64,000 bases of DNA from Manis javanica. Taxonomy: Eukaryota > Chordata > Mammalia > Pholidota > Manidae. The notes below the pieces were generated by a model, which was not told the DNA's origin, searched no databases, and was given only the letters and a program-made list of their open reading frames with translations. This document shows positions 1 through 10,981 of this stretch, in pieces; the stretch's first letter is position 1; the number at the start of each line of letters is the position of its first letter. The position numbers and the translations under genes are program-made. The stretch is from NCBI RefSeq assembly GCF_040802235.1, contig NC_133169.1:40183034-40247033 (forward strand), given 5' to 3'.

Positions 1-130
1 AAATTTATTTTTTTGCAATAAAGTTATATACAATATTATGTTGGTTTCAGATGTACAACATAGTAACTCGATCATTGTGTACATTACTAGATGTTTGCCA
101 CAAATGTGATTCGTAACAGTGGGTAAGAGG
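1..130 (-). mobile_element. L1 3'-end fragment (reverse orientation)
   Basis: The segment reads as the reverse complement of the conserved L1 3' terminus: a degenerate TTTATTTTTTTGCAATA start, then an ACAATATTATGTTGGTTTCAG core and a following ACAACATAGTAACTCGATCA stretch. The same core recurs at 8,785, 41,430, 52,140 and 63,250 in this window. It is cut by the left edge, so its full extent is unknown. Confidence 0.7.
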
Positions 131-984
131 GATAAATTTTAAAATTTATTTTTCAAATGTAGTTCAACTTGCCCCAACACAGTCTCATCAAGAAGCTGGG
201 ATGGAAGCTGAGTGACCTGAGTACAAATGCCCTCAGACCTCCCTACCCTTGGGCAGCCCTCCTTCCTGTTGTCTAGCACAGTTTCTGGTGAAGGCCATCA
301 TCCTTATCTGAGGGCAGAGGGTGAGTACTTCTGATTTTTTTATATTGAAAGTCATACCATCTCAGAACAGGCATGTTTATATTCTTCTTTATAATTCTAT
401 GGTTTTGTTTACAGTTCTTATATTATTACATTGCTAGGACATATACTACACACTGTTGATTGGGGGTCATAGGGATTGACATCCTTACCTTGTTCCTTAT
501 TCTAGTATTTAGGTATTCATCTTGTATTTAGTCTTTCAGCAATAAGTCTGATATTAAATATAGTTGTTTTCATGTAGATGATGTCTGTCACCTTCTGTAT
601 GCTGGTGGATATGATTTGCCCATTGTTGGGGACATTTGTGTCTATACTTATCATAGCTACTGTATGTTAACTTTTATGGTACTTTCTTTGTGGGATTTTT
701 GTATTCAAAGAGAGCAACATGTTATTACATAATTCTCATATTTCACATATTTTTGACTTATTCTTCTGATACTAGTAAAATAAAGTTCTATTATTTTAAG
801 TTATCATGAAGTTCATTTGAAAATACATAGATAATGCAGGATAATTTTCTCATCTTATGTTCAGTTGTGCCATGTAAGATCACTATGTCATGGAATTGAC
901 ATCTCATCATATTCACAGGTTTCAGTGATAGACACAGAAATTTGAGGGAGAATTTTTAGAATATTCCTACCACTAATTCAAAAT
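131..984. other. intergenic; no gene seen, possible decayed L1
   Basis: No long reading frame or OR-like sequence is present. Around 440-620 there is weak resemblance to the reverse complement of L1 ORF2 (a CATCCTTACCTTGTTCCT stretch, compare 17,040-17,060). It is heavily decayed and could be chance. The rest looks like unique AT-rich sequence. Confidence 0.4.
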
Positions 985-1565
985 GACATATGTACTACTA
1001 TGCTTATTGTGACATAATTTACAATAACAAGATATGGAAGAAATATGTGTCCTTTGATAAATGAATGTAAGAAGAAAATAAGGGATGTGTGCAACTCAAC
1101 AATATAAAATAATTCGATATTGTCATTTGCAGTAAAATAGGTGGACATAGACAGTATGTCAATTGAAATAAGTCAAATAGGAAAAGACAAATACCACATA
1201 ATTTAACTTATATGTGGAATCAAAAAAATAATGAACAAAACAGAAATAGACTCATGAACCAAAGAACAGTCTGTATTGTCATGAGCAGGGGGATGGGAGT
1301 CTGCCAAAATCAGTGAAAAGAATGAAAAGGTACAGCATTCTGATCATAAAATGAATTCATCACAAGAATGGAAAAAAGCATGGGAAATAAATATTCTAGT
1401 TCTGTTGTATGTTGACAGAAAACTACACTTTTCATGGTGAATATTAGGTATTTACATTAACGTGCATATATACATGTGTGCATGTGTGTTAAATCACAAT
1501 GTTGCACATCTGAAATCAGTATGATACTGTATACCAATTACATTTCAATAAGGACATAACAAAAA
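985..1565 (+). mobile_element. L1 3' end, + strand, 5'-truncated
   Basis: Begins within the end of L1 ORF2 (the region normally coding for the peptide before the stop, including the CAAATACCACATAATTT stretch near 1,190) and runs through the 3' untranslated region. It ends at about 1,560 with the ACATTTCAATAAGGACAT terminus. The coding part is destroyed by indels. It is older than the L1 copies near 14.9 kb and 27.5 kb. Confidence 0.8.
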
Positions 1566-1969
1566 TAAAAGGAATATTTCTTTGCATGACATACACTCAT
1601 TTTTTCACAGATAGCCTTGAAATAGTATTTTTCTATTTTAAGTTGAATGCAGAATTTTACCTAAAACTAAGCCATTTTACCTACCTCTATGCGTTTTTTC
1701 TGTTTTTAATATATAACCATTGTAAACCTGCAGAAGACACTTTTGCTTTTGAATTTTATCAACAATCTTATTTCAAAGAACTCAAGCAAATATAGTCTCT
1801 TTAGCTTTTCTGTCACTCTTCATTTCTTCTATTATTCCATATTTATTTTTGATAAAATTTCCCATTTGTTTCAAATAATTTTACAATTGTTTTACAATAA
1901 GTCTTCTCACGATGAATATCATAATTTTCCTTTATCTGGGAATGTTTTATTTTATTTTCTGATGGTTAT
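1566..1969. other. AT-rich intergenic stretch
   Basis: Short open stretches here are only a consequence of T-rich composition and resemble no protein I recognise. The right boundary, about 1,970, is where homology with block B (near 46,708) begins. This interval is therefore the flank just outside the inverted duplication. Confidence 0.5.
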
Positions 1970-2850
1970 TCACACATTGCCAATCACCAGGGAAATGCAA
2001 ACCAAAGCACAGGAGCTCTAACCTCATGCCAGTTAAAGTGGCCACTATCTAAAAGACAGGAAATAACAAGCATTGGTGAAGATATGGGAAAAGCGAGCCT
2101 TCTTGCACTGTTGGTGGGAATGTAAATTGATGCAGACACTATGGAAAGAAATATGGAGAGTCCTAAGCAACTGAGAATAGAAATTCCATATGATCCAGTA
2201 AGTCCACTTCCAGGTATTTACAAAAATAATTCAAAATCCCAGTTTCATAAAGATATGTGCACCCCTGAGTTTATTGCTGTGTTATTTACAATAGCCAGTA
2301 TATGGAAGCAACCTAAGCATCCATAAGCAGATTGATGAATAAAGAAGAGGTGGTAAATATACATAATAGAATATTATTCATCCATAAAAAAGAAAGAAGT
2401 CCTGCCATTTGCAACCATATGGATGGATACAGAAGGTATTATGCTATATGAAATAAACCAGGTGGAGAAAGAGAAATACCATATCATATCACTTATATAT
2501 GGAATTGAAAAAAAAAAGAAATCAAAATTAAAATAAAAGTAGATTTATAGACACTGAGAGAGTTCTGGATGTTACCATGGAGGAGAGGTTAGTGTGGGTG
2601 GGTGGGCAGTGTGGGTGAGGCAGATAAGTAGGCCCAAAATCCCAATCATAAGCTGAATTCAAGTTGGAAGTGCAGTATGCAGAATACAGTCAATGATTCT
2701 TTAACATTTTCCTATGTTGACACATAGTAAGTGTACTAGTTGGGATGAGGTTTTAATAATGGGTTTAACTGTAGAATCATTGTATTGCATAATTGAAACC
2801 AGTATAATATTGTATTTCTGCTATAGTTCAATGAAAATAAATTAGAAAGA
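1970..2850 (+). mobile_element. L1 3' part (end of ORF2 + 3'UTR), + strand
   Basis: Translation at 2,100-2,330 shows the C-terminal part of L1 ORF2 ([13 protein letters not shown] and FIAVLFTIASIWKQPKHP), with stops and frameshifts around it. It ends at about 2,845 with an L1 3' terminus. Homology with the inverted L1 in block B starts abruptly at about 1,970, where the block B L1 continues 5' for another 2.3 kb. The duplication edge therefore lies inside this L1. Confidence 0.85.
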
Positions 2851-2852
2851 AA

Positions 2853-3570
2853 TTACCCAATTTTCAAGAAGTATAAACTGACACAATTAAAAGAAAGAAT
2901 GGTCATTTCAGTGATGTGATAAATGCAACTAAGGAAAATAAGATGTTCAGGAACAATAGACATGGAAATGCAAATCCAGGTTACATACGGAACCAGAAGT
3001 AAAATACAACATAGTGACCATATCAAACGGGTGTGAGGATGAATAGCACCTGGATCTCTCACACACTGCTGGTGGTAATGTAAAATGCTGCAGCTCCTCT
3101 GAGAAATGTGGTCGGTTTCTAATACAGTAAACATATACTCATGACCCAGAAATCATAGCCCTAGCTTTTTTGGTGAAGTGGAAAATTATATATACCAATC
3201 TGTATACAATATCAATCAATAGCCATTTATTTGGAATCATAAAAATCAGGAAATAATACATATGTTCTTCAAGGATACATCTATAAAAAGTTACTGCTTG
3301 GCAATAAAAATTTACTACAATATGTGCAATAATTTGTATGAAATCCAAAAGAATTATGCTGAGTTAAACAAGCAGTCTCAAAATTTACATATTGTTGATT
3401 CTATGTATATAAATTCTCCACATGGCAAAACTATAAGGATGAAGAGACAATTCCCTGCCAGGGGCAAGGGACTGAGTGAGGGTGTGGATACCAAGGAATG
3501 TGAGAGGGATCTGGAAAAATCTTTATATTTTTTATTGCAGTGGTAGCTACAAGACTATAAAAAAGTGACA
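2853..3570 (+). mobile_element. older decayed L1 3' region, + strand
   Basis: The stretch CACACTGCTGGTGGTAATGT near 3,061 and the remains of the TGGAAGCAACC and GAATTATGCTGAG regions follow L1 ORF2 order. The sequence is much more diverged than its neighbours. Its inverted partner is 45,100-45,850. It was cut into on its left by the younger L1 that ends at 2,850. Confidence 0.7.
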
Positions 3571-4555
3571 AAATTCATGGAACCACATACCAAAAAAGGA
3601 TATTAATTTTTTTGCAACAGCAAGTTAGGATACATAATTAAAAGAAGCGTGGAAAATCCATGAGTTATGTTTGTATGCTCTTTTTATGTACTTTTATTTA
3701 AATAGTGATTTTAATAGTGAAAATTGTTATTAATTCTTAAACAAGAATTGCAACGTTAATGTTCAATTCGTTGAGGGAGAAATTCAGAGAAACAGGTCCA
3801 AAAAACAAAAGTTGAATATATAATCATAGATAAGGAACTATTTATGAACAACAAATTTTAAATCATAGATGCATAAAAAGAATTATTTGACAATACAAAA
3901 ATATTAACATATTACAAATAGGAATGTAGTGTTCAATTTCCTACCTTGTTTACTATTATAACATGGAATATACACACATGAAATTTGCTGTATTGCATCA
4001 ACTTGAACTTTTTGTAAGATTGACCATCAAAATACAAAAGAATGGTACTTGTACCCATTATTCTGGATGTCTTTTTTGCTGATGACATTTGCATAGAGAA
4101 TTCTATCTCTCCAACCATAAGCCCATCATTAAAAAGAGAATAAATACTAGTGGACAACTCATAATTTACTAAAATAACAAATGAAAAGTCAGACTAAAGG
4201 AGATTCTAATTTGTTACATAAGCCTGATGGTTAATCAAATAATTCTGCCTGGATATAAATATATACAGTTTAAAATTAAATATATACGTACAAGCATATG
4301 TATGTATATAGAGAGCATGCTAATTTTTTAGTATAAATATATGAGTATGAACTTAGAATATATGCAGGCCTTGACACTGCCGGTTGCTTTACAAAGATTT
4401 GACTCAAATGAAAACCATATGTCCAGGACTCCCTGACATCTGAAAGTATCCAGATAACAAAACCCTTACAAATATAGATTACTTAGAAATTTTTAGAACT
4501 GCTTGCACAAAGCATTCTTCCAAAAGACTCAGTGCAGCTCACATGCCCTTCCCTC

Positions 4556-4745
4556 CTTCCAGGTGCCAGGACCTGGATGCAATGACAGAGGCTGTTGTCC
4601 ACTGATTGCAAACGTTTGGAGGTACAGTGGATGGGTGCAGGGATAGATGCAGCTGCCAGGCTTGCTTTGATTCCTGAGAATCAGAGCCACGTGCTTAGAA
4701 TGCTGAGGAGAAACACGGGGAGCCCAGGTGCTGGGTCATGTTTGA
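4556..4745. other. GC-richer island conserved in blocks A, B and D
   Basis: About 190 bp standing out from the AT-rich surroundings. It has a CCCTTCCCTCCTTCCAG polypyrimidine-AG motif at its left end and CAGAGCCACGTGCTTAGAAT near its right end (a CACGTG E-box at 4,687-4,692). Counterparts are at about 43,925-44,120 (inverted, block B) and 62,965-63,145 (block D). It could be a non-coding 5' exon or regulatory element of the OR unit, about 5.4 kb upstream of the OR start. No long reading frame is kept across copies. The function is inference only. Confidence 0.4.
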
Positions 4746-6329
4746 TGGTGGTATTTCACCCATTTCTTTACTGTGAAAGAAGAAAATATCTAATTTTGCT
4801 TAAGCCACATTTTTGATGGGTGTTCTTTGATTCAAAGTTATGGTTTCCAATGAATGCATTAGTCAAACAATTTCCAACAAAGGAGAAAAATAAGATTTGT
4901 GAGGATAGTGGAGGGAATATATAGGAAGTTCCTGATTATAATAGGGTACCCATTTCTATTGTCTGAAGTTGTAAAAGGTGAAGGTAACAGATAAAGCAAT
5001 TGAAGTTAAAATCTATTTCATAAAGTACAATACAAAACTATTTAAAGATATAAAAAGAAGGCTACAAATCTTCTAAAGCATCAGTAGAGAAATTTAAAAT
5101 AAAAGAATAATGGTCAACAAAGATGCCCATGTAGCTGAATTACTTGGAGGAAATGGAAATAGAATGTTTCCAGATGAAAATACAGAGTAATGTTTAGAAT
5201 TTCACAATCACAGGGAGATCAAATAAGAATGTGGGCAAGGGGCTGGATTGTGAGACTCATTTTTGTCAGTATAATTTTCATGTTCATTATTGATTTCTTC
5301 CTCATGTTTTATCTTGAACAGTTACACAGTTATAGAAATTTGGAATGGAGTAATATACCAATATGCCCTAGGATAGCTATACACCATTCACCCAAACTCA
5401 CTAAATGCATATATACATAGTATGATCTGCACAGATGTATTTTTAAGTTAATATAAACTAGTTTTACATTAAATCATTATTCTGATAGAAAACAACTTAA
5501 GTATTACAGATTACAGGTTGAAATAAGTTAGAAGTTGCACTCAGTTTCACTGAAGGGTTGTAACAAAACTCCATTTGGATAGTCCTAATGATATAAAGAC
5601 ATGTAATAATGAAAAAAGATTGTGTTAAAGTTTACTTGTCGAGCATGACAAATAGAAATTTTTACAGGTGTATGGTATAATTATACTTTGAAAGAATGAT
5701 TTAGCTGATTACAGAAAAAAAGTCATAACATTATTTTACTATTTACTTTCATCTTGAGCATCCTTTGTTAAATTTTACCTGGATAGTTACAACAAACAAA
5801 ATTTGACTCTTCTATAATTTAGCGTTCTTTCAGCTTACATTAAATTGGATAAGAATAAAATGAGTAAGTGCTTATTATTATAAGTGCCAATTATTATGGT
5901 GGTAACAGTTTACACATATGAAGAAGCCAATAATATTCTCCCTAGAGGAATTATTGCTTTTTCTAAGAAAAACATGGGTACCATAACTATAAAATAAGTT
6001 GCAATATTCACACTACATGTGAGTGAGGAGTTTGCTTTAGCTTTGGTTCCTCCTTTTCTTTGGGCAGATTATTTTACTTTTCCTCTGTTGAATGTTTTTA
6101 TTGGGAAGGAACTCTCTGAAAAGACAATGAAAGCATGAAGTAAATTCTACACTTTTTAAGCCAAAATCAATAATCTGATATTGGTGAAGACGTTAATATG
6201 ATATGAACATGTATACCTTGGATAAATCACTTACACTGAATACTAAACTGGTAAGATAAAGGGTGTGGAATTTCAACTACTACAGAGTTTGTGTAAATAT
6301 ACGTTTATAATTGTTTAATTTCAGCCCTA

Positions 6330-6510
6330 GAAATTGTACATCCACACGCAAGTGTGTATCCAGATCCTCTGGCTGCAAAGTTCTGGTGTTATCAAATGGA
6401 TTTCTCTGACCGAAAGACCTAAATGTGTCTCCCCTAAAATATTGGTCCATGAGACCTAACAGGCAGTAAGGCTTCAACAAAGCAGGAAGAGCTATGAAAT
6501 TTAGGACATT
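6330..6510. other. island conserved in blocks A, B and C
   Basis: A stretch with TGTATCCAGATCCTCTGGCT and TTGGTCCATGAGACCTAACA is retained at about 42,480-42,690 (inverted, block B) and 49,585-49,745 (block C). It lies about 3.6-3.7 kb upstream of the OR start in blocks A and C. I do not recognise it as a known repeat. It may be an old element or a non-coding exon. Confidence 0.35.
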
Positions 6511-7249
6511 TTTGACTGCTTTAAATGATTACTTATCAATCCACTGAGTTAAAAAGGAACGATATGCATTTCTCCTTTATCAATAGAGCCTTAATGAGAA
6601 ATATTTTCTTATTCATTATTTTAAATGTAATTTTCCTTTATACTACCATAGTAAAGAAATTTAATATTTTAATTATCTTAAGAAATTCAATATTTATCAG
6701 GGATTATTTTTGCTTGATTAACTAATTTACTTTTTCTCCATATGGTAGATCCATGAAGTAAACACTTGATAAAGAACAGAGCTGCGTATGAGGTTCATTT
6801 CATTTTAAACACAGGCAAAGGGGTAAGTTATATAATTAAGAAAGCTGTTCTCTGGATAGTATCCATAAGAAAGCTAATCTTGGCCAATTTAATGTCTCAA
6901 GATATTAATTTTTCTTGTAATAGTGCCTTTTAAAATTTTATAAATTTACTACAATATATTCTTAAACTGAATATATAAAGATGTAGAAAACTGAAATTGT
7001 GCTTCTGTAGAGCCTTGATCTTTGTGAACTGACAGGTTAGATGTTTTTGCTTCAGTTTTTAATTCATTCATTAAACACCCACTGATTGAATAATTATATC
7101 CAAACACATCATTGTTAGCATAATCATTTTCTTTCTTAAATTTCATGACTTTAATATCATGAAAATACTTTCTATTTTTCTCTGAAACGTGGTACAGATT
7201 TTGGCTATGTGAAGGAAGAGTAAAATCATCCAACAATAACATCAGAGAT

Positions 7250-7545
7250 TCTTATTAAATACCACAATGGGAAGAGGGATGGGAGGGTGGTCAGAGTGGA
7301 TAAAGGGGATAAAGAGGTGCAGGCTTCCAATTATAAAATAAATTAGCCATGGATATGAGAGAAAGTATATGGAATATAATAAATGGTATTGTGGAATACT
7401 TGTACATTATCTACAAATAGTCTCTACATTTGTCATAGTGAGCATTTAGCAAAGGATATCATTGTCAGATCACTATGTACACTGAAAACAATACAAAGTG
7501 TACATTAACTACATTTCAATTAAGTAAGGCTAAGGGGTAGTAGCC
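7250..7545 (+). mobile_element. L1 3'UTR tail, + strand (block A copy)
   Basis: A purine-rich GGGAAGAGGGATGGGAGGGT tract is followed by the L1 3' terminus near 7,500-7,530 (ACATTAACTACATTTCAATT). The same insertion is present at 41,410-41,700 (inverted, block B) and 51,120-51,400 (block C). It therefore predates the duplications. Confidence 0.8.
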
Positions 7546-8254
7546 CTCAGGTAGCTATTCAATATTTTATTAGTTTTATGTAATATATAAGAAATAGTAA
7601 AATTTTTTAAAAGATTGACATCCAGAATAATTTCTGCAGTTTTCAAAAGACAGACAGGCCAGCAGAAAGGCAGTGAGAAGGGAGGATACCAAGAAAGAAT
7701 AGAAAGGAAAAGAAAAGAAGGCAAGTTACACAGAAATTTTGTATTACAAAACACGATTGATAATAATTTGATTCATCTGTATAAATAAATCTTTACAGGT
7801 AATTTGTATCATTTATGCTATACATTTAATCTTATCAAATATATTATTAATAATTTCCAGTAGATAAAATAAGTATGCAGGTTGAACCACTGAAAATGTT
7901 TATATTTTATTTTCTAATCATCTTTCTTCTTTTCTACCATACCCATGTGGTATTTATAAAATAGAGTTTTCAAAGTGACAGAAACATATAGAAGTAATGA
8001 TTTTTAGGCCTTCAGTTAAAATTATTGTAAATACAAATACAATTCAAAAATTAAATGTCTTAGTATGACCAAGGGCTTCAATGGTACAAAAATTTGTACC
8101 CTCATATATCCTTGAATAATTACACCTGTGATGACATGTTTGTTTTAAGGACAATGGGATTCAAATATCATGTGAATAAATTTGTTTCTAGTTTCACTTA
8201 CATTTAAGACACTACAGACCTAGTTTCATTTTTTTTGTTTTTATTTTTTTAAAA
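7546..8254. other. AT-rich intergenic, conserved among blocks
   Basis: No gene seen. It aligns with about 40,700-41,400 (block B, inverted) and 51,400-52,100 (block C). A purine-rich CAAAAGACAGACAGGCCAGC stretch near 7,645 is shared by all three copies. The right end is the insertion point of the LTR piece at 8,262. Confidence 0.6.
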
Positions 8255-8261
8255 GCAGAAT

Positions 8262-8765
8262 TAATTTTTTTTTTGAGAGGGCCCTTCTCATATTTATTAA
8301 TCAAATGGTTGTTAACAACAATAAAATTCTGTATAGGGGACTCAATGCACAACATTAATCAACCCCAAGCCTAACTCTCAACAGTCTCCAATCTTCTGAA
8401 GCATAATGAACAAGTTCTTACATGGTGAACAGTGCAAGGGCAGTCATATCACAGAAACTTTCGGTTTTGATCACACATCATGAACTATAAACAATCAAGT
8501 CAGACCCTGGAAGATGGCTGGTTAGCCAGAGATGGGTAAGATTCCTCAAGGGAGGAACAACCTAAGACAGGCACAGTTGCAGGGGGGCCATCAGGTGAGA
8601 AATTGGAGGTCAACAGAGGTGAGGCTTAAAACCTCACCCCCCCTGTCTTGAGAGGAATCTTCTGCATCCGTGGATGTTTCGTTGCCCTTGTCTAGCTTGA
8701 ATTAATAGTCTATAGGCACAGACCTAATCATCTACACTTGCCTTCTTACAGCACTAGTTTGATTT
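8262..8765 (-). mobile_element. L1-mobilised ERV LTR piece with 5' inversion
   Basis: Two parts of one LTR family are joined head to head. Positions 8,276-8,508 are the reverse complement of LTR sequence seen at about 35,270-35,528, and the poly(T) at 8,262-8,275 is its poly(A) tail. Positions 8,509-8,765 match 34,871-35,117 in direct orientation. On the - strand the element thus has an inverted 5' part and a normal 3' part with poly(A), as expected for L1 twin priming. In the tail part, an AATAAA signal lies about 20 nt before the poly(A). Blocks B and C lack this insertion at the matching site (near 40,700 and 52,100). A diverged CTAGTTTSATTTTT on both sides may be the target-site duplication. 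Confidence 0.8.
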
Positions 8766-8774
8766 TTTAAGAAA

Positions 8775-9090
8775 TATTGATGACATACAATATTACATTG
8801 GTTTCACAGAAACACCCAAATGACCCCAAAATGCTGCCCATGAGCAAACATTCACCACGGTGAGTGTGGCTGCTGTGTCCCCACGGAATCACACTGCAGC
8901 ACTGTGAGCTCTGGTGCCTGGGCTGTGCCTCCATCTCTCTGATTGGATTAACTTAATATGAAAAATTTGTACATCTCGTCCTATACATATAAACATCTGC
9001 ATAGCCAGTGGTAACCAGCAGTCTTTTCTTTGTATTTATGAGTCTGTTTATGTTTTGTTCATGTCTGAAAGATAACTTAAATTTTTTAAA
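8775..9090 (-). mobile_element. old L1 3' tail, reverse orientation
   Basis: The GATGACATACAATATTACAT core of the L1 3' terminus appears in reverse orientation, followed by a diverged 3'UTR. The same insertion is present at 40,490-40,690 (block B, inverted) and 52,110-52,440 (block C), so it predates the duplications. The block A copy has become unusually GC-richer around 8,820-8,940. Confidence 0.65.
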
Positions 9091-9319
9091 ATGCAATCAT
9101 TCTGGAAAACATTTTAAAATTCATACTTAAATGAATAGAATTCTAATTTATAAAAGCACTTCCATATTTATTCTCATCAACACATTTTTTTCTAAGCAGG
9201 AGACACACCACTCTTTTCCACAGAAAAAATTTTGGTAATTATTCTTTTTTATATGTCTTCTCATTGCTCCAGTTATTAAAATATATGCCAGTGTTTATTT
9301 ATTATTGTTTGTGGCCTTT

Positions 9320-9590
9320 TTGTTGTACATATAAGTGAAATCAGGGGGTAGGAGGAGGACTGAAAAAGGTGAAGGTGATACAAAGGTACAAACATTAAAT
9401 AATAAAATGAATTTTTCATAAGAATGGAAGTGCAACACAGAGAATATGACCAATCATATAGGTATATCGGGGTAACAGGGGGATCTATGTTTACTGTGGC
9501 AAGCATCCAGTGTTGTGTGTAATCATTAAGTCACTCTGTTGTACATCTAAAGTGAACATAATATTGCATAAAAAGTATATTGCATAAGAA
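9320..9590 (+). mobile_element. L1 3'UTR tail, + strand
   Basis: The L1 3'UTR tract CAGGGGGTAGGAGGAGGACT is followed by ATTAAGTCACTCTGTTGTAC and AACATAATATTGCATA, the usual L1 end. Counterparts are at 39,870-40,150 (inverted, block B) and 52,680-52,930 (block C), so it is shared by all three copies. Confidence 0.75.
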
Positions 9591-10030
9591 ATTATATCCC
9601 TTGTAAAATACATAGCTTCTGCCTTAGAGGTGCTTAGAATTGAGATAGTGCATAAAATTATACACACTGAAACCCTAGAAACAAAATGAGTAAATGACCA
9701 AGTAGGTGTGAAGAAAACACAGGTAGCTCTCAATGAATTGTGAAATCCCAAACACTGGGGAAAGGCCAACAATGATTTTTACTGAGAAGGTGAATTGTTA
9801 AATGTCTCCTCAGGATCTCAGAGGGCTTCCTTAGTGAGAGGATCTGAAGATGAATATTGAAAGAACAACATGGGACCAGGAGATTTTAACTTTTATTAGT
9901 TCTAATAATTGGAATATTTAATTAATTAAGGCTAACATATTCATCACCAACCACACACAATAATTTTTAACTTTCTATAAATTGTTCCCTTGGCTTTTTT
10001 CTCTAACCCATTTGTTGACTTCCTTCCCTC
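9591..10030. other. proximal 5' flank of the block A OR pseudogene
   Basis: No gene. It aligns with 39,420-39,860 (inverted) and 52,930-53,330. The three flanks share a TCCTCAGGATCTCAGAG-type stretch near 9,806 (53,157 in block C) and end in the acceptor-like tract before the OR. The OR promoter or 5' exon may lie farther upstream. Confidence 0.5.
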
Positions 10031-10033
10031 CAG
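10011..10033 (+). promoter_or_regulatory. candidate splice acceptor before OR coding region (A)
   Basis: A pyrimidine-rich tract ends in CCTTCCCTCCAG, 24 nt before the position of the lost start codon. The same tract precedes the OR in block B (39,416-39,418, - strand) and block C (53,332-53,334). Mammalian OR genes commonly have non-coding 5' exons spliced just ahead of a single coding exon, which fits this site. Not experimentally shown. Confidence 0.5.
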
Positions 10034-10056
10034 AGAGACCCCTGTGGAGAAAGGGG

Positions 10057-10981
10057 GTGGACGGCTACAATCTCACCCCCGTGACTCACTTTATCCTCAC
10101 GGGGCTCTCTGACCTCCTGAGGTGCACTATCCTGTCTTTGTGTTCTTTGCCGTCACCTACCAGGTCACCTTGGTGGGAAACGGGGCCATTCTCTTGGCCA
10201 TCGGGATGGAGAAGAAGCTGCGCACACCCATGTATAACTTTCTGGCCAATCTGTCCCTCTTAGACATATTCTTCCCATTAGCTACTGTCCTCAAGATGCT
10301 GGACAACCTCTTGACTGGGAATCACAGCATTTCCTTCCTGGGCTGTGCTTTGCAGCTTTATTTCCTGGCGGCCCTGGCGGGGACTAAGGTCTTCCTTCTC
10401 ACTGTCATGGCTTATGACCAGTACGTGGCCATCTGCTTCCCCCTCCATTACACCCTCATCATGACCAACGCTCGCTGTGCCCAGCTGGCAGCTGGGACCT
10501 GGGCAGCAGCTTTCTCAATTCCCTCCTCCACAAAGTGTCCACCTTCCACCTGTCTTTCTGCAAGTCCAATCGGGTTAACCAGTACTACTGTGACATCCCC
10601 CCAGTGGTGGCCCTCTCCTGCTCATTTACCTACATGGCAGAAATGCTTGTTTTTTCGGTATCAATTATCTTTGGAATTGGTGCCTTCCTAACTACCATCG
10701 CCTCTTATACTTACATCATATCCACAATCCTAAGGATTCAGTCAGTCGAAGGGAAATGCAGAGCCTTCTCCACATGTGCTTCCCACCTCCTGGTCATTGG
10801 GTTGTTCTATGGGACAGTAATATTCACCTACCTTTGCCACTCCTCCAACCAACACTCCCCAGCCAGGGCCAGATTCATCGCCATGCTCTACGGGGTTATG
10901 ACCCCAATGCTAAACCCCATGATCTACAGCTTGAGGAACACGGAGCTGAAAGGGGCACTCAGCAGTGTCTTAAGTCCCTGA
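10057..10981 (+). pseudogene. olfactory receptor pseudogene (block A)
   Basis: A single-exon, seven-transmembrane odorant receptor of the tetrapod class II type, closely related to the intact copy at 53,358. The start codon is changed (GTG at 10,057 where the intact copy has ATG). A 1-bp deletion near 10,115-10,120 and another near 10,508-10,516 throw the frame, so the protein is read in three pieces. Recognisable are the TM1 GN, PMYNFLANLSLLDI, MAYDQYVAICFPLHYTLIM (the DRY arginine is Gln), the CASHL motif and a C-terminal NPMIYSLRNTELKGAL. The stop TGA is at 10,979-10,981. It has no prospect of making a full receptor. Confidence 0.95.

Larger units (their letters stand above)
3571..7249. 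other. non-coding upstream region of block A
   Basis: No reading frame worth calling. The region is conserved between paralogous blocks. Positions 3,933-4,157 match 44,552-44,776 (inverted), and about 4,120-5,440 matches 62,570-64,000 in block D. From about 5,795 onward it matches 49,045 onward in block C. Two less AT-rich islands (4,560-4,740 and 6,330-6,510) are listed separately. The rest is unique AT-rich sequence with no recognised repeat. Confidence 0.6.
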
